Below are positions 28,916-37,918 of a stretch of DNA of 64,000 nucleotides, in pieces. The notes beneath the pieces are model-generated. The model was not told the DNA's origin and ran no database searches. It saw nothing but the letters and a program-made list of their open reading frames with translations. The translations under genes and the position numbers were made by a program. Location: assembly GCF_008297975.1 (NCBI RefSeq), contig NZ_VLNY01000002.1, positions 558,001 to 622,000 on the forward strand, read 5' to 3'. The stretch comes from Antrihabitans cavernicola. Lineage in GTDB: Bacteria > Actinomycetota > Actinomycetes > Mycobacteriales > Mycobacteriaceae. How positions within the stretch are numbered: the stretch's first letter is position 1; each line of letters starts with the position of its first letter.

Positions 28916-29701
28916 ATGCCGAACATCGTCGTTTTGATCAAGCAGGTCCCCGATACGTGGTCCGAGCGCAAGCTCACCGACGGCGACTACACCCTCGACC
29001 GTGAGGCTGCCGACGCGGTTCTCGACGAGATCAACGAGCGTGCGGTCGAAGAAGCATTGCTCATCAAGGAGGCCCAGGGCGGTGAGGTGACCGTGCTGTC
29101 CGCAGGTCCCGACCGCGCGACCGACGCCATCCGCAAGGCGCTCTCGATGGGCGCCGACAAGGCCGTGCACGTCAACGATCCGGCACTGCACGGCTCCGAT
29201 GCCGTTCAGACCGCATGGACGCTGGCAGGCGCACTCGGCCAGATCGAAGGCGTCGAGCTGATCATCGCCGGCAACGAGGCCACCGACGGTCGCATCGGCG
29301 CGATCCCGGCGATCATCGCCGAGTACCTGGGCATCCCGCAGCTCACGCATCTGCGCAAGCTGACCGTGGACGGCGACAAGGTCACCGGCGAGCGCGAGAC
29401 CGACGAAGGTGTTTTCACCCTCGAGGCCGGACTCCCCGCGATCGTCAGCGTCAACGAGAAGATCAACGAGCCCCGCTTCCCCTCCTTCAAGGGCATCATG
29501 GCCGCGAAGAAGAAGGAAGTTCAGACGCTCACCCTCGCCGACATCGGCATCGATCCGGAGACCGTCGGCGTTGCGAACGCAGGCACCACCGTGACGAGCT
29601 CCACCCCCAAGCCGCCGCGCACCGCGGGCGAGCGGGCAACGGACGAGGGCGAGGGCGGCAACCAGATCGCTCAGTACCTCGTGTCGCAGAAGATCATCTG
29701 A
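28916..29701 (+). CDS. etfB: Electron transfer flavoprotein, beta subunit
   Basis: A 261-residue ETF beta (FixA). It starts MPNIVVLIKQVPDTW and shows the AMP-binding and conserved loop ANEATDGRIGAIPAIIAEYLGIPQLTH (written here with small differences: GNEATDGRIGAIPAIIAEYL). ETF carries electrons from acyl-CoA dehydrogenases to the quinone pool through ETF:quinone oxidoreductase. An AGGAGG ribosome binding site is 15 bases upstream of the ATG. It is followed by etfA after 46 bases. Confidence 0.97.
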   Translation: MPNIVVLIKQVPDTWSERKLTDGDYTLDREAADAVLDEINERAVEEALLIKEAQGGEVTVLSAGPDRATDAIRKALSMGADKAVHVNDPALHGSDAVQTAWTLAGALGQIEGVELIIAGNEATDGRIGAIPAIIAEYLGIPQLTHLRKLTVDGDKVTGERETDEGVFTLEAGLPAIVSVNEKINEPRFPSFKGIMAAKKKEVQTLTLADIGIDPETVGVANAGTTVTSSTPKPPRTAGERATDEGEGGNQIAQYLVSQKII

Positions 29702-29747
29702 CCGGCGCCCCCCAGAGACTGAAACCGATACCGAGGAGAAGCAAGAC

Positions 29748-30704
29748 ATGGCAGAGGTTCTTGTGCTCGTAGAGCACGCAGAGGGTGCGCTCAAGAAGGT
29801 CAGCACCGAACTCATCACCGCCGCCCGCGCATTGGGCGAGCCGGCCGCAGTGGTCACCGGTCCCGCGGGCACCGCTGAAGCGCTGGCCGAGGCACTCGCC
29901 GCCGCGGGCGCCGAGAAGATCTACGTCGCCGAGTCCGACGACATCGAGGGTTACCTGGTGACCCCCAAGGTCGACGTGCTCGCGTCGCTGGTGGAATCCG
30001 CAAGCCCGGCCGCGGTCATCACCGCGGCCAGCGCCGAGGGCAAAGAGGTCTCCGGACGTCTTGCCGCCCGCATCGGCTCGGGCCTGCTCACCGACGTCAT
30101 CGAGGTGAAGTCGGACGGCAGTGCCGTGCACTCCATCTTCGGTGGCGCGTTCACCGTCGATGCCAAGGCGAACGGTGACGTCCCCGTCATCTCGATTCGC
30201 CCGGGTGCAGTCGATGCCCAGCCGCAGGCCGGCGCGGGCGAGAAGGTGGCCGTCGAGGTGCCTGCTCAGGAAGACGGCGCCGTGAAGATCACCAACCGTG
30301 AGCCGATCGTCGGTGGCGACCGCCCCGAGCTCACCGAGGCGACGGTCGTCGTTTCCGGTGGTCGTGGTGTCGGCAGCGCGGACAAGTTCTCCGTCGTCGA
30401 AGAGCTCGCCGATTCGCTGGGTGCCGCAGTCGGCGCGTCGCGTGCGGCAGTCGACTCGGGTTACTACCCGGGCCAGTTCCAGGTCGGCCAGACCGGTAAG
30501 ACGGTCTCGCCGCAGCTCTACATCGCGCTCGGCATCTCCGGTGCCATCCAGCACCGGGCGGGCATGCAGACGTCGAAGACCATCGTCGCGGTGAACAAGG
30601 ACGAGGAAGCCCCGATCTTCGAGATCGCGGACTTCGGCATCGTCGGCGACCTGTTCAACGTCGCGCCGCAGCTCACCGAAGCGGTCAAGAAGCACAAGGG
30701 ATAG
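29748..30704 (+). CDS. etfA: Electron transfer flavoprotein, alpha subunit
   Basis: A 318-residue ETF alpha (FixB) that binds the FAD. The C-terminal FAD-binding region is intact: [63 protein letters not shown] and [16 protein letters not shown]. It pairs with etfB to link beta-oxidation to respiration. GAGGAGAAG lies just before the ATG. The gene ends in a strong terminator. Confidence 0.97.
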   Translation: MAEVLVLVEHAEGALKKVSTELITAARALGEPAAVVTGPAGTAEALAEALAAAGAEKIYVAESDDIEGYLVTPKVDVLASLVESASPAAVITAASAEGKEVSGRLAARIGSGLLTDVIEVKSDGSAVHSIFGGAFTVDAKANGDVPVISIRPGAVDAQPQAGAGEKVAVEVPAQEDGAVKITNREPIVGGDRPELTEATVVVSGGRGVGSADKFSVVEELADSLGAAVGASRAAVDSGYYPGQFQVGQTGKTVSPQLYIALGISGAIQHRAGMQTSKTIVAVNKDEEAPIFEIADFGIVGDLFNVAPQLTEAVKKHKG

Positions 30705-30716
30705 CACCTATCCCCG

Positions 30717-30755
30717 CAGACGGCCCCGTTCCCATCGTGGGAGCGGGGCCGTCTG
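30717..30755. terminator. Strong terminator between etfA and convergent MFS gene
   Basis: An 18-base stem (30717-30734 with 30738-30755, one G-T pair) closes a TCG loop, beginning CAGACGGCCCCG and ending CGGGGCCGTCTG. It sits between two convergent genes and can serve both strands. Confidence 0.88.
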
Positions 30756-30760
30756 CCGTC

Positions 30761-32269
30761 TCAGGCGACGACCGCCGCAGCAGTCTCGCCGTCGGCAGGC
30801 GCCTTCGGTGTGGACCTCGGTAGGAAGAACGCGGGGATGAGGGTCAGCAGAACGAGGACGAACGACACCACGTAGGTGTGGGCGAATGCCGTTGCGGCAC
30901 TTTCGCGAATCTGCTCGAGCACCTGCGGGGGCACGTTGGCGGGAGGACCCCCAGTGGGTGAACCGCCCGCTCCCTCGTGCGTAAGAAAGTTCGTCAGCAC
31001 CACCGATATCGCCGCGGCGCCGATGGAGAAGCCGGTCTGGTTGACGATGTTCATCAGTGTCGATCCGCGTGCGACCTGTGCGTGCGACAGCGTCTGTATG
31101 GCAGCCGTCATCGTCGGCATCATGGTGGCGCCCATACCGAGGCCCATCACGAACAACGATCCCTCGATCAGCAGGAACGACGTGTCGGAGCCGATGCGGG
31201 TGAACGTCGACAGGCCGATCGCGATTACGGTGACACCGGTCAGCACGATCTTGCCAGGGCCGATCTTGTCGACCAGTCGGCCTGCGATCGGCATGGTGAT
31301 CATCGCGCCCAATCCCTGTGCGGCATTGAGCAATCCGGAGTGCAGGGTCGACTCGCCACGTACCTGCTGCAGGTAGAGCTGCAGCAGCAGCTGGGCGCCG
31401 AAGAAGGCGGCGGCGAACAGGACCATCGTCAGCACCGCGTATCGAAGTGCGCTGTTGCGGAACAGGTGCACGTCGATGAGCGGATGCTCGATGCGTAGCG
31501 CGTGGACGACGAAGGCGGCCATCAACACCACGCCGAGGATCGCAGGGATCAGCACCTTCGCGGCCATGACGGTGCCCTCGCCCGGGATCGACGAGACGCC
31601 GAACAGGAAGAGCGCCAAACCCGGTGACGCCAAGAGCATCCCGACGACGTCGAACGATTCGGACGGCTCCGGTTTGTCCTTCGGCAACACGATGAACGCG
31701 AGTACCAGCGCGATCGCACCGATCGGCACGTTGATCAGGAAGATCCAGTGCCAGCTGAAGCTCTCGATGAGCCAGCCGCCGAGGATCGGTCCGCCGATCG
31801 GGCCGAGCAGCATCGGCACGCCCATGATCGCCATGACGCGCCCGATCCGCTGCGGACCGGCCGCGTGGGTCAGGATCGTCATGCCGAGCGGCATCAGCAT
31901 GCCGCCGCCGAGACCCTGGATGACGCGGAAGGCGATGAGCGACTCGATGTTCCATGCCGTGCTGCACAGCACCGAGCCGAAGACGAAGAACGCCATCGCG
32001 AGCATGTAGAGCCGCTTGGTGCCGAACCGATCGGCGGCCCAGCCGGTCACCGGGATGACCGTCGCAAGAGCGAGGGTGTAGCCGGTCATCGTCCATGCGG
32101 CGATGGCGGGCGTGGTGTGGAACTCGATCTGGAACGTTCGCAGGGCAACGTTGACGACGGTGACGTCGAGAATCGACATGATCGCGCCGAGCACCACAAC
32201 GCCCGCGACTCGCAACACCGCGGGATCGAGCTTGTCGGAAGCGGATTCGGTATCCGGAGGTCTGGTCAC
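30761..32269 (-). CDS. MFS drug-efflux transporter, DHA2 family
   Basis: A complete 502-residue 14-helix antiporter. It shows the N-terminal ILDVTVVNVALRTFQ motif of DHA2 pumps, motif A GWAADRFGTKRLYML after helix 2, RVIQGLGGGMLMP in helix 4, and the antiporter motif C GVPMLLGPIGGPILGG. The substrate is unknown; family members export quaternary ammonium compounds, dyes and antibiotics. It stands alone, convergent with etfA and divergent from the lipoprotein gene at 32381 (111 bases between). Confidence 0.92.
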   Translation of the reverse strand: MTRPPDTESASDKLDPAVLRVAGVVVLGAIMSILDVTVVNVALRTFQIEFHTTPAIAAWTMTGYTLALATVIPVTGWAADRFGTKRLYMLAMAFFVFGSVLCSTAWNIESLIAFRVIQGLGGGMLMPLGMTILTHAAGPQRIGRVMAIMGVPMLLGPIGGPILGGWLIESFSWHWIFLINVPIGAIALVLAFIVLPKDKPEPSESFDVVGMLLASPGLALFLFGVSSIPGEGTVMAAKVLIPAILGVVLMAAFVVHALRIEHPLIDVHLFRNSALRYAVLTMVLFAAAFFGAQLLLQLYLQQVRGESTLHSGLLNAAQGLGAMITMPIAGRLVDKIGPGKIVLTGVTVIAIGLSTFTRIGSDTSFLLIEGSLFVMGLGMGATMMPTMTAAIQTLSHAQVARGSTLMNIVNQTGFSIGAAAISVVLTNFLTHEGAGGSPTGGPPANVPPQVLEQIRESAATAFAHTYVVSFVLVLLTLIPAFFLPRSTPKAPADGETAAAVVA

Positions 32270-32380
32270 CGCTTAAGCCTGGCACTCGAAAAGGGCTTTG
32301 ACCAGACCATGTCCGGTAGGTCCGTTTCTCGCACGTTTGCGACGCTCGACTGCACTGGCTCGGGCGAGCATCATCGACCC

Positions 32381-33286
32381 ATGACACCACTGCAGCGCTA
32401 TATCGCCGAAGAGATCGCCGTCGATCACGCCGACGGGATCTTCACGCGGCGCGAAGCGATTCGTCGGCTCGGGTTGTTGGGGATTGGAGTGGCGGCGGCG
32501 AGTTCGTTGCTCGCGGCGTGCTCGTCGGATTCCGGCACCACCGCGGCGTCGACGACCGCTGCCGCGACACGCACCGACGGACCGCCCCCGGGGATGACGG
32601 GCGCCGTCGCATCCGAGCCTGTGACGTTTGCCGGACCGGAGGGTCGCACGTTGCAGGGTGCTTGGGCGGCCGCCGCCGAGCCGCGTGGATCTGTCCTGGT
32701 GATCCACGAGAACAAGGGCCTTACAGACCACATCCGTTCCGTCGCAGGGCGATTCGCAGGTGCGGGCTACTCGGCGATCGCTGTCGATCTGCTGTCGGAG
32801 GAGGGCGGCACCGCCAAGTTCACCGATCCGGCGGAAGCGACCGCCGCGCTCGCGAAAATTCCGGCAGACCGCTTCGTCGCCGATATGAAAGCGACCGTGG
32901 ACGAGTTGGAGCGCCGGGTGCCTGGCAAGAAAGCCGCTGCGATCGGCTTTTGCTTCGGCGGCGGGCTGGTCTGGCAATTGCTCGCGTCCGGTGAACCGCG
33001 ACTTGCGGCCGCGTCGCCGTTCTACGGGCCACTGCCGGAGAATGCCGATTTCGGCGGCTCCAAAGCGGCGGTGCTCGCGGTCTACGCGGCGCTGGACACC
33101 CGGGTCAGCGCATCCCGTGACGCTGCCACCGCGGCCTTGGTCAAGGCGGGACTGGACCACCAAGTGGTCACCGAGCCCGGCGCGGACCATGCGTTCTTCA
33201 ACGACACCGGCCCGCGCTACAACCCGACAGCCGCCAACGACGTCTGGAAGAAGGTCCTGGACTGGTTCGGGCGCTACGTCGGATGA
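32381..33286 (+). CDS. Dienelactone-hydrolase-family lipoprotein
   Basis: A 301-residue protein with an N-terminal extension of about 25 residues, then a twin-arginine-like, hydrophobic segment (TRREAIRRLGLLGIGVAAAS) and lipobox LLAAC (Cys47). It is therefore exported and lipid-anchored, possibly through Tat. The mature part is an alpha/beta hydrolase of the DLH type: SVLVIHENKGLTDHIR (oxyanion region with Glu), nucleophile Cys in GFCFGGGLVW, Asp in YAALDTRVSASRD, His in GADHAFFND. A surface DLH is unusual compared with the cytoplasmic chlorocatechol enzyme; the substrate is unknown. Confidence 0.87.
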   Translation: MTPLQRYIAEEIAVDHADGIFTRREAIRRLGLLGIGVAAASSLLAACSSDSGTTAASTTAAATRTDGPPPGMTGAVASEPVTFAGPEGRTLQGAWAAAAEPRGSVLVIHENKGLTDHIRSVAGRFAGAGYSAIAVDLLSEEGGTAKFTDPAEATAALAKIPADRFVADMKATVDELERRVPGKKAAAIGFCFGGGLVWQLLASGEPRLAAASPFYGPLPENADFGGSKAAVLAVYAALDTRVSASRDAATAALVKAGLDHQVVTEPGADHAFFNDTGPRYNPTAANDVWKKVLDWFGRYVG

Positions 33287-33771
33287 CGCTGGTGGTAGCC
33301 GTTGACGGACCGAGCGGATCGGGGAAGACGACGTTCGCCGCCGAACTCGCGGCCGCATTGGACGGCGACGTAGTCGTGCTGCACATGGACGATCTGTACG
33401 CCGGTTGGGACGGGCTGGTCGACGGCGTTGCGGTGTTGGCGTCGGACGTGTTGGAGCCAGTCGCAGCGGGGGAGCGGGCGTCGTATCGGCCGTGGGATTG
33501 GGAATCGGGTGTTCGTGGCTCGGCGGTGGTGGTGCCTGCGGTGTCGGTGCTGATGGTCGAAGGTGTCGGGTCGAGTGCGCTGCCCGCCGGGAAGTTCGCC
33601 GATTACGTCGTCTGGCTCGAAGCCGGGAGCGAGGTGCGCTATCAGCGCGCGATCGCCAGGGACGGCGAAACCTTTGCAGCGCAGTGGGATCGGTGGGCAG
33701 AGCAGGAACGTGCACTCTTCGATGCCGACGATACGAGGGCGCGGGCGGATCTGATCGTGCTCACGGACTGA
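33283..33771 (+). CDS. P-loop kinase, uridine-kinase-like
   Basis: A short 162-residue P-loop protein: Walker A GPSGSGKTTFA at residues 9-19, then LHMDDLYAGWDGL, the D-D-F/L-Y element of uridine and phosphoribulokinase-type enzymes, and SVLMVEGVGS with the conserved Glu. It lacks the full nucleoside-binding length of Udk, so substrate is uncertain. The ATG overlaps the preceding stop (ATGA). Confidence 0.82.
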   Translation: MTLVVAVDGPSGSGKTTFAAELAAALDGDVVVLHMDDLYAGWDGLVDGVAVLASDVLEPVAAGERASYRPWDWESGVRGSAVVVPAVSVLMVEGVGSSALPAGKFADYVVWLEAGSEVRYQRAIARDGETFAAQWDRWAEQERALFDADDTRARADLIVLTD

Positions 33772-33790
33772 CGCGGACCATTTCGCCTGC

Positions 33791-33812
33791 TGCGGGCACA
33801 ATTGCACCCGCA
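33791..33812. repeat. Palindromic intergenic repeat, class B, copy 1
   Basis: A 22-base near-palindrome with arms TGCGGG and CCCGCA around a CAATTG core. It lies 20 bases after the kinase stop, just beyond the end of the degenerate AbiEi-like gene. It matches the copy at 34731-34752 in 18 of 22 positions. Confidence 0.6.
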
Positions 33813-33817
33813 CGGCA

Positions 33818-34625
33818 CTAAACGGCCCGCCGAAAGCCGCCAACGGGCTTGCATGAAGCTGCTCGGCGGCGGGCGAACGCTCGCTCGAAGCGTGCCCGCA
33901 CTTCCGCCGGGCGGGTCAAGTCGGCCCAGTTCCACCGCACCATCTCCCAACCCATATCGCGCAGGCTGTCTTCGCGGAGCTTCTCCAGGTACACGGCGTC
34001 GCCCGGCTGTTGGCCCGCGCGTAAGTATTTTCCGTACTTGACCTTGCCGTCGAATTCGCCGATCACCCCGTGGCCCTCGAAGAAGAAGTCGCTGCGCCCG
34101 ATCTGTTGGCCGTCGCCGTCGAAGAACGACGTTTGCAGTTCCGGCGCCGGTTGCCGTGCAATCAGTCCGACGCAGCGCAGCATCACCGGAAACGACGGCC
34201 TGCTCGAAGGTGGCTGTTCGCGCAAAGTCCACGACTGCCCGCGCAAGGCCCACCAGTGGCACGTCGTCGACGGTCTGCACGTCGTCGACGGGTCCGCTGT
34301 GCACATGCAATTGACGGGTCTTGTAACCGCCTGCGGATCGATTGCGCGTGACATGAACTCGGTCCAACGGTGCGGCCCACACTGTGACGCCGTCCATCAC
34401 CAGTGCGCTGTGATGGTTCACGACCGCCTCCGGTGACAGTGCGGGGAGCATCGCTACGACGAGTGCTCGATGCCGGGCGATGTCGTCGAGCGTCGCAACG
34501 ACTTCGGGCGGCACGTAGTAGCCGGGCCGCAACGCTGTCCAGCCGTCGCGGGTGCACAGCGCTCGCAGCTCGGCATCGGTGAAACCGGAGGCGAGGGCGT
34601 CGCCGCGACGTATCGGTTCGCTCAT
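33818..34625 (-). pseudogene. AbiEi-type winged-helix / DUF559 nuclease-like gene with internal deletion
   Basis: Two frames match one protein family. From ATG 34625 the N-terminal part reads like an AbiEi-type antitoxin domain (SGFTDAELRALCTRDGWTALRPGYYVPP), followed by HHSALVMDG and ARAVVDFARTATFEQAV. From about 34175 downward a second frame gives PAPELQTSFFDGDGQQIGRSDFFFEGHGVIGEFDGKVKYG and LREDSLRDMGWEMVRW, a DUF559/Vsr-like endonuclease fold with GEFDGK. Intact relatives have a linker of some 40 residues between these parts, which is missing. A deletion of about 120 bases that also shifts frame is the simplest reading. Palindromic repeats lie just outside both ends. Confidence 0.75.
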
Positions 34626-34728
34626 GCACCTCATCGTCGCCGACGGTCCGTACCCGACACCCTCGAAAAGCGGCTGCCTGTGGATAACTTTCGGAGGTTT
34701 GCAGCGTCCCCAGCAGGCGATATCGCGT

Positions 34729-34773
34729 GCTGCGGGCGAAATTGTGCCCGCAGCGCAATGTTTCGCCCGCAGC
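34729..34773. repeat. Palindromic intergenic repeat, class B, copy 2 with extended hairpin
   Basis: It contains the 22-base unit at 34731-34752 (TGCGGGC...GCCCGCA around AATT). In addition, GCTGCGGGCGAAA (34729-34741) and TTTCGCCCGCAGC (34761-34773) are perfect 13-base inverted repeats with a 19-base spacer. It lies between the degenerate AbiEi-like gene and the N-acyltransferase gene. Confidence 0.65.
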
Positions 34774-34877
34774 ATCGTTGCAGGTGAAACCAGCCCGCCA
34801 CCTGCGTTAACCGAACCTGCATCGACACGACACCCAACGGTTCCCCCAGCGCTTTACTGGCTGGTTAAACAACCCGC

Positions 34878-35696
34878 ATGACACCTTTGTCGGTACTGAG
34901 TCCCCCCAGTGATGTCACCGCACGGCCCCGGTATTCGCTGATCGTGTCGTCCGACCGGGAACACCGGTTGGCGGCACAGCGGCTGCGCTACAACGTGTTC
35001 ACCTCCGAACCGGGATTCGCCATTCCGGCCGACCCCAACGGCCTCGACGCCGACCGGTTCGACGATTTTTGCGACCACCTCCTTGTCCGGGACGAAGTGA
35101 CGGAGGAATTCGTCGGCTGCTACCGGATGCTGCCGCCCGACGGCGCTGCCGCTGCGGGCGGCTACTACACCGCCACCGAGTTCGACGTCTCCGCGCTGGA
35201 CCCCGTCGGCAACCGCATCGTCGAGATGGGGCGCGCCTGCGTGCTGCCCGAACATCGCAACGGTTCGACGCTGACGCTGATGTGGGCCGGAATCCTGCAC
35301 TACATCCAGCTGACCGGCTACGAGTGGGTGATGGGCTGCGTGTCCGTCCCCATGCAGGAAAGTCCCGAAGACCGGATCGGCTCCCACGTACGCGGTGTCC
35401 GCGACATGCTGATGAAGCGGCACGCGACGCCGGAGACGCAACGAGTGCGGCCGTACAACCCGGTGATCGTGGACGGGATGGCGCTCGACGACATCGCAGC
35501 ACCGGAGAAGGTCAAGGTGCCGCCGCTGCTGCGCGGCTACCTGCGTCTCGGCGCCACGATCTGCGGCGAGCCCGCACACGACCCCGACTTCGGCGTCGCC
35601 GACTTCGTTGCCCTCCTGGGTCTGCACGAGATCAACCAGCGCTACCTCGAGCGTCTGCAACAGGCAGCGGCCACGCTGGAGGGTGATCTCGGATGA
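34878..35696 (+). CDS. GNAT-fold N-acyltransferase, OlsB-like (Rv3027c-like)
   Basis: A 272-residue member of the Acetyltransf_5/OlsB group: RLRYNVFTSEPGF near residue 38, DRFDDFCDHLLVRD, VGCYRMLPP and VEMGRACVLPEHRNGSTLTLMW. OlsB transfers a 3-hydroxyacyl group from acyl carrier protein to ornithine, making lyso-ornithine lipid. The next gene is a PlsC-type O-acyltransferase overlapping by 4 bases, exactly the partner expected (OlsA). That pairing supports the assignment. The same pair exists as Rv3027c-Rv3026c; ornithine lipid synthesis is inference. Confidence 0.82.
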   Translation: MTPLSVLSPPSDVTARPRYSLIVSSDREHRLAAQRLRYNVFTSEPGFAIPADPNGLDADRFDDFCDHLLVRDEVTEEFVGCYRMLPPDGAAAAGGYYTATEFDVSALDPVGNRIVEMGRACVLPEHRNGSTLTLMWAGILHYIQLTGYEWVMGCVSVPMQESPEDRIGSHVRGVRDMLMKRHATPETQRVRPYNPVIVDGMALDDIAAPEKVKVPPLLRGYLRLGATICGEPAHDPDFGVADFVALLGLHEINQRYLERLQQAAATLEGDLG

Positions 35697-36634
35697 CCAC
35701 CGCGACTGCACCGCTTCCGGAGCTCGTCGCAACCACCCACGACTGGATGCCGTCGAGCCCTTGCGGCACCGGCTGCATCGACACCGACGCCGATACGGTC
35801 AGCAACACCGAGTTCGCGATGCGTCTCGCAACGGTAGTCGCGCTGATGGCGACCTTTCCCGTTGCCAACACCGTCGCCAAACGCGGATGGCGCAATGCTG
35901 TGCAGCGTCGCTACGCCCGAGCCCTGCTCGGCTGTTGTGGGGTGGAGCTGCGGATCGTCGACAACCGCGGCACGGATACTCCGGGTATCACGTTCGCCGA
36001 ACCCGGCGACGGAGTGCTCGTGGTGTGCGGCCACGTCGGCTGGACGGACATTCTGGTGCTGGCGGCAGTGCAGCCGGTGAGCTTCGTCGCCCGCGCCGAC
36101 CTGATCGACTGGCCCATCCTCGGCTCGCTGGCCCGGCGGATGCGGGTCATCCCGATCGATCGGGCAAACCTTCGGAAGCTGCCCGCGGTGGTCGCGCAGA
36201 TCGCCGATCGGATCTCGGCGGGCGAGCGCATTGCGGCGTTCCCGGAGGGCACCACCTGGTGTGGACGGGCGTACGGCAATCTGCGGCCCGCGCTGTTCCA
36301 GGCGGCCATCGACACCGACACCGCCGTTCAGCCCGTCAGGCTGCAGTACATCGGCGCTGACGGCGCCCTGTCGACGACACCGGCCTTCGTCGGCGACGAG
36401 ACTATGGCGCAATCCCTGCTGCGGATGCTGTGGTCCACCGGTACGACGGCCGAAGTTGTGCTCGCCCCCGTGGAGCAGCCGGGAACCGATCGGCGCGATC
36501 TGGCCGCTCGCTGTGAGCGTGCAGTCCGTGGCCACGTCCACCTCGACTTCGCCGAGCACGGCGTTCTCGAGCCCGGACAGCGCAACACGGTCCGGCAGCC
36601 TGCCGAACCGGTGCCGGAGTCCTGCATAGCCTGA
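35693..36634 (+). CDS. PlsC-type 1-acyl-glycerol-phosphate / lyso-ornithine-lipid acyltransferase (OlsA-like)
   Basis: A 313-residue acyltransferase with the HX4D motif in VVCGHVGWTDILVL and the second motif FPEGTTWCGRAYGNLRPALF, plus an N-terminal hydrophobic segment. It converts a lyso-lipid to a diacyl lipid using acyl-ACP or acyl-CoA. Translational overlap with the OlsB-like gene points to ornithine lipid; without it a phosphatidic-acid role would be equally likely. Confidence 0.82.
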   Translation: MTTATAPLPELVATTHDWMPSSPCGTGCIDTDADTVSNTEFAMRLATVVALMATFPVANTVAKRGWRNAVQRRYARALLGCCGVELRIVDNRGTDTPGITFAEPGDGVLVVCGHVGWTDILVLAAVQPVSFVARADLIDWPILGSLARRMRVIPIDRANLRKLPAVVAQIADRISAGERIAAFPEGTTWCGRAYGNLRPALFQAAIDTDTAVQPVRLQYIGADGALSTTPAFVGDETMAQSLLRMLWSTGTTAEVVLAPVEQPGTDRRDLAARCERAVRGHVHLDFAEHGVLEPGQRNTVRQPAEPVPESCIA

Positions 36635-36682
36635 GTGGAGCGGAAACAAGGCTGCGTCGCAGCGGGCTATCCTTGTCGAGTT

Positions 36683-37918
36683 ATGACTTCGGCTAGCACC
36701 GGCTCCGCCCACAACGGCGCAGCCTCTCCGGTCTACCTCGATCACGCGGCAACCACACCGATGCTGCCTGCGGCAATCGAGGCGATGACCGCTGTCTTCG
36801 GCACCGTCGGCAACGCATCGTCGCTGCACGGTTCCGGTCGGGCAGCGCGACGGCGGGTGGAGGAAGCCCGCGAAAGCATCGCCGCGAACCTCGGCGCCCG
36901 TCCGTCCGAGGTGATCTTCACCTCAGGTGGGACCGAAAGCGACAACCTCGCCGTCAAGGGCATCTACTGGGCCCGACGTGATGCCGACTCCCGCCGCCGC
37001 CGGATCTTCGCCAGCGCGGTAGAGCACCACGCAGTGCTCGATGCGGTGGAGTGGCTGGTCCAGCACGAGGGCGCCGAGGTGACCTGGCTGCCGGTCGACG
37101 ACAACGGCGCGGTTCATCCGGAGACGCTGCGTGCCGAGCTGGCCGTCCATGCCGACGAGGCCGCGTTGGTCACCATCATGTGGGCCAACAACGAGGTCGG
37201 CACCATCATGCCGATCGCGGAGCTCGCCCAGGTGGCCCGCGACTTCGATGTTCCGATTCACAGCGACGCGGTGCAGGCTGCGGCGCAGTTGTCCATCGAC
37301 TTCGCCGCGAGCGGGCTTTCGGCTGCGAGCATCGCGGCACACAAGTTCGGCGGCCCGCTCGGCGTAGGCGCATTGCTGATCGGCAGGCAGGTTCCGTGCG
37401 TGCCGCTGCTGCACGGCGGCGGTCACGAGCGCGATCTCCGGTCCGGCACACCCGACACGGCAGCCGTCGTCGGGATGGCCGCCGCATTGCGGGTGACCGT
37501 CGAGGATTTGGATTCTCGCGCACTGCATCTCGCCGGTTTGCGCGATCAGCTGATCGACGGCGTGCGTGCCGTTGCTCCCGACGCCGTGTTGAACGGGCCG
37601 GTTGGCGATGCCCGGCTGCCGGGCAATGCGCACTTCACCTTTCCCGGCTGTGAGGGTGACTCTCTTCTGATGCTGCTCGACGCGGCGAGCATCGAATGCT
37701 CCACAGGATCCGCGTGCACGGCAGGCGTCGCGAGGCCGAGTCACGTGCTGATCGCCATGGGTGTCGAACCGGGTGCCGCGCGGGGCTCGCTGCGATTCTC
37801 GTTGGGCGCCAGCTCTACTCGCGCCGACATCGACGCGTTGATGGCAGTTCTGCCCCAGGTTGTCGACCGTGCCAAGGCGGCCGGGCTTGCCGGCGCCGGA
37901 GCGAAGGGCGGCCGCTGA
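36683..37918 (+). CDS. iscS: Cysteine desulfurase (IscS/NifS)
   Basis: A 411-residue PLP enzyme that takes sulfur from cysteine. Visible: [10 protein letters not shown] at the start, [16 protein letters not shown] in [12 protein letters not shown] lysine in [10 protein letters not shown], and the mobile catalytic Cys in [11 protein letters not shown]. The ATG at 36683 fits the family start. It overlaps mnmA by one base (TGATG). In this pairing IscS supplies persulfide sulfur to MnmA for tRNA 2-thiouridine, as well as to Fe-S proteins. Confidence 0.96.
   Translation: MTSASTGSAHNGAASPVYLDHAATTPMLPAAIEAMTAVFGTVGNASSLHGSGRAARRRVEEARESIAANLGARPSEVIFTSGGTESDNLAVKGIYWARRDADSRRRRIFASAVEHHAVLDAVEWLVQHEGAEVTWLPVDDNGAVHPETLRAELAVHADEAALVTIMWANNEVGTIMPIAELAQVARDFDVPIHSDAVQAAAQLSIDFAASGLSAASIAAHKFGGPLGVGALLIGRQVPCVPLLHGGGHERDLRSGTPDTAAVVGMAAALRVTVEDLDSRALHLAGLRDQLIDGVRAVAPDAVLNGPVGDARLPGNAHFTFPGCEGDSLLMLLDAASIECSTGSACTAGVARPSHVLIAMGVEPGAARGSLRFSLGASSTRADIDALMAVLPQVVDRAKAAGLAGAGAKGGR

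Noticed and set aside
31748-32380. An upstream extension of the dienelactone-hydrolase frame.
   Set aside because: It would place 211 residues, antisense to the MFS gene, before the signal peptide; ATG 32381 gives a proper export signal.
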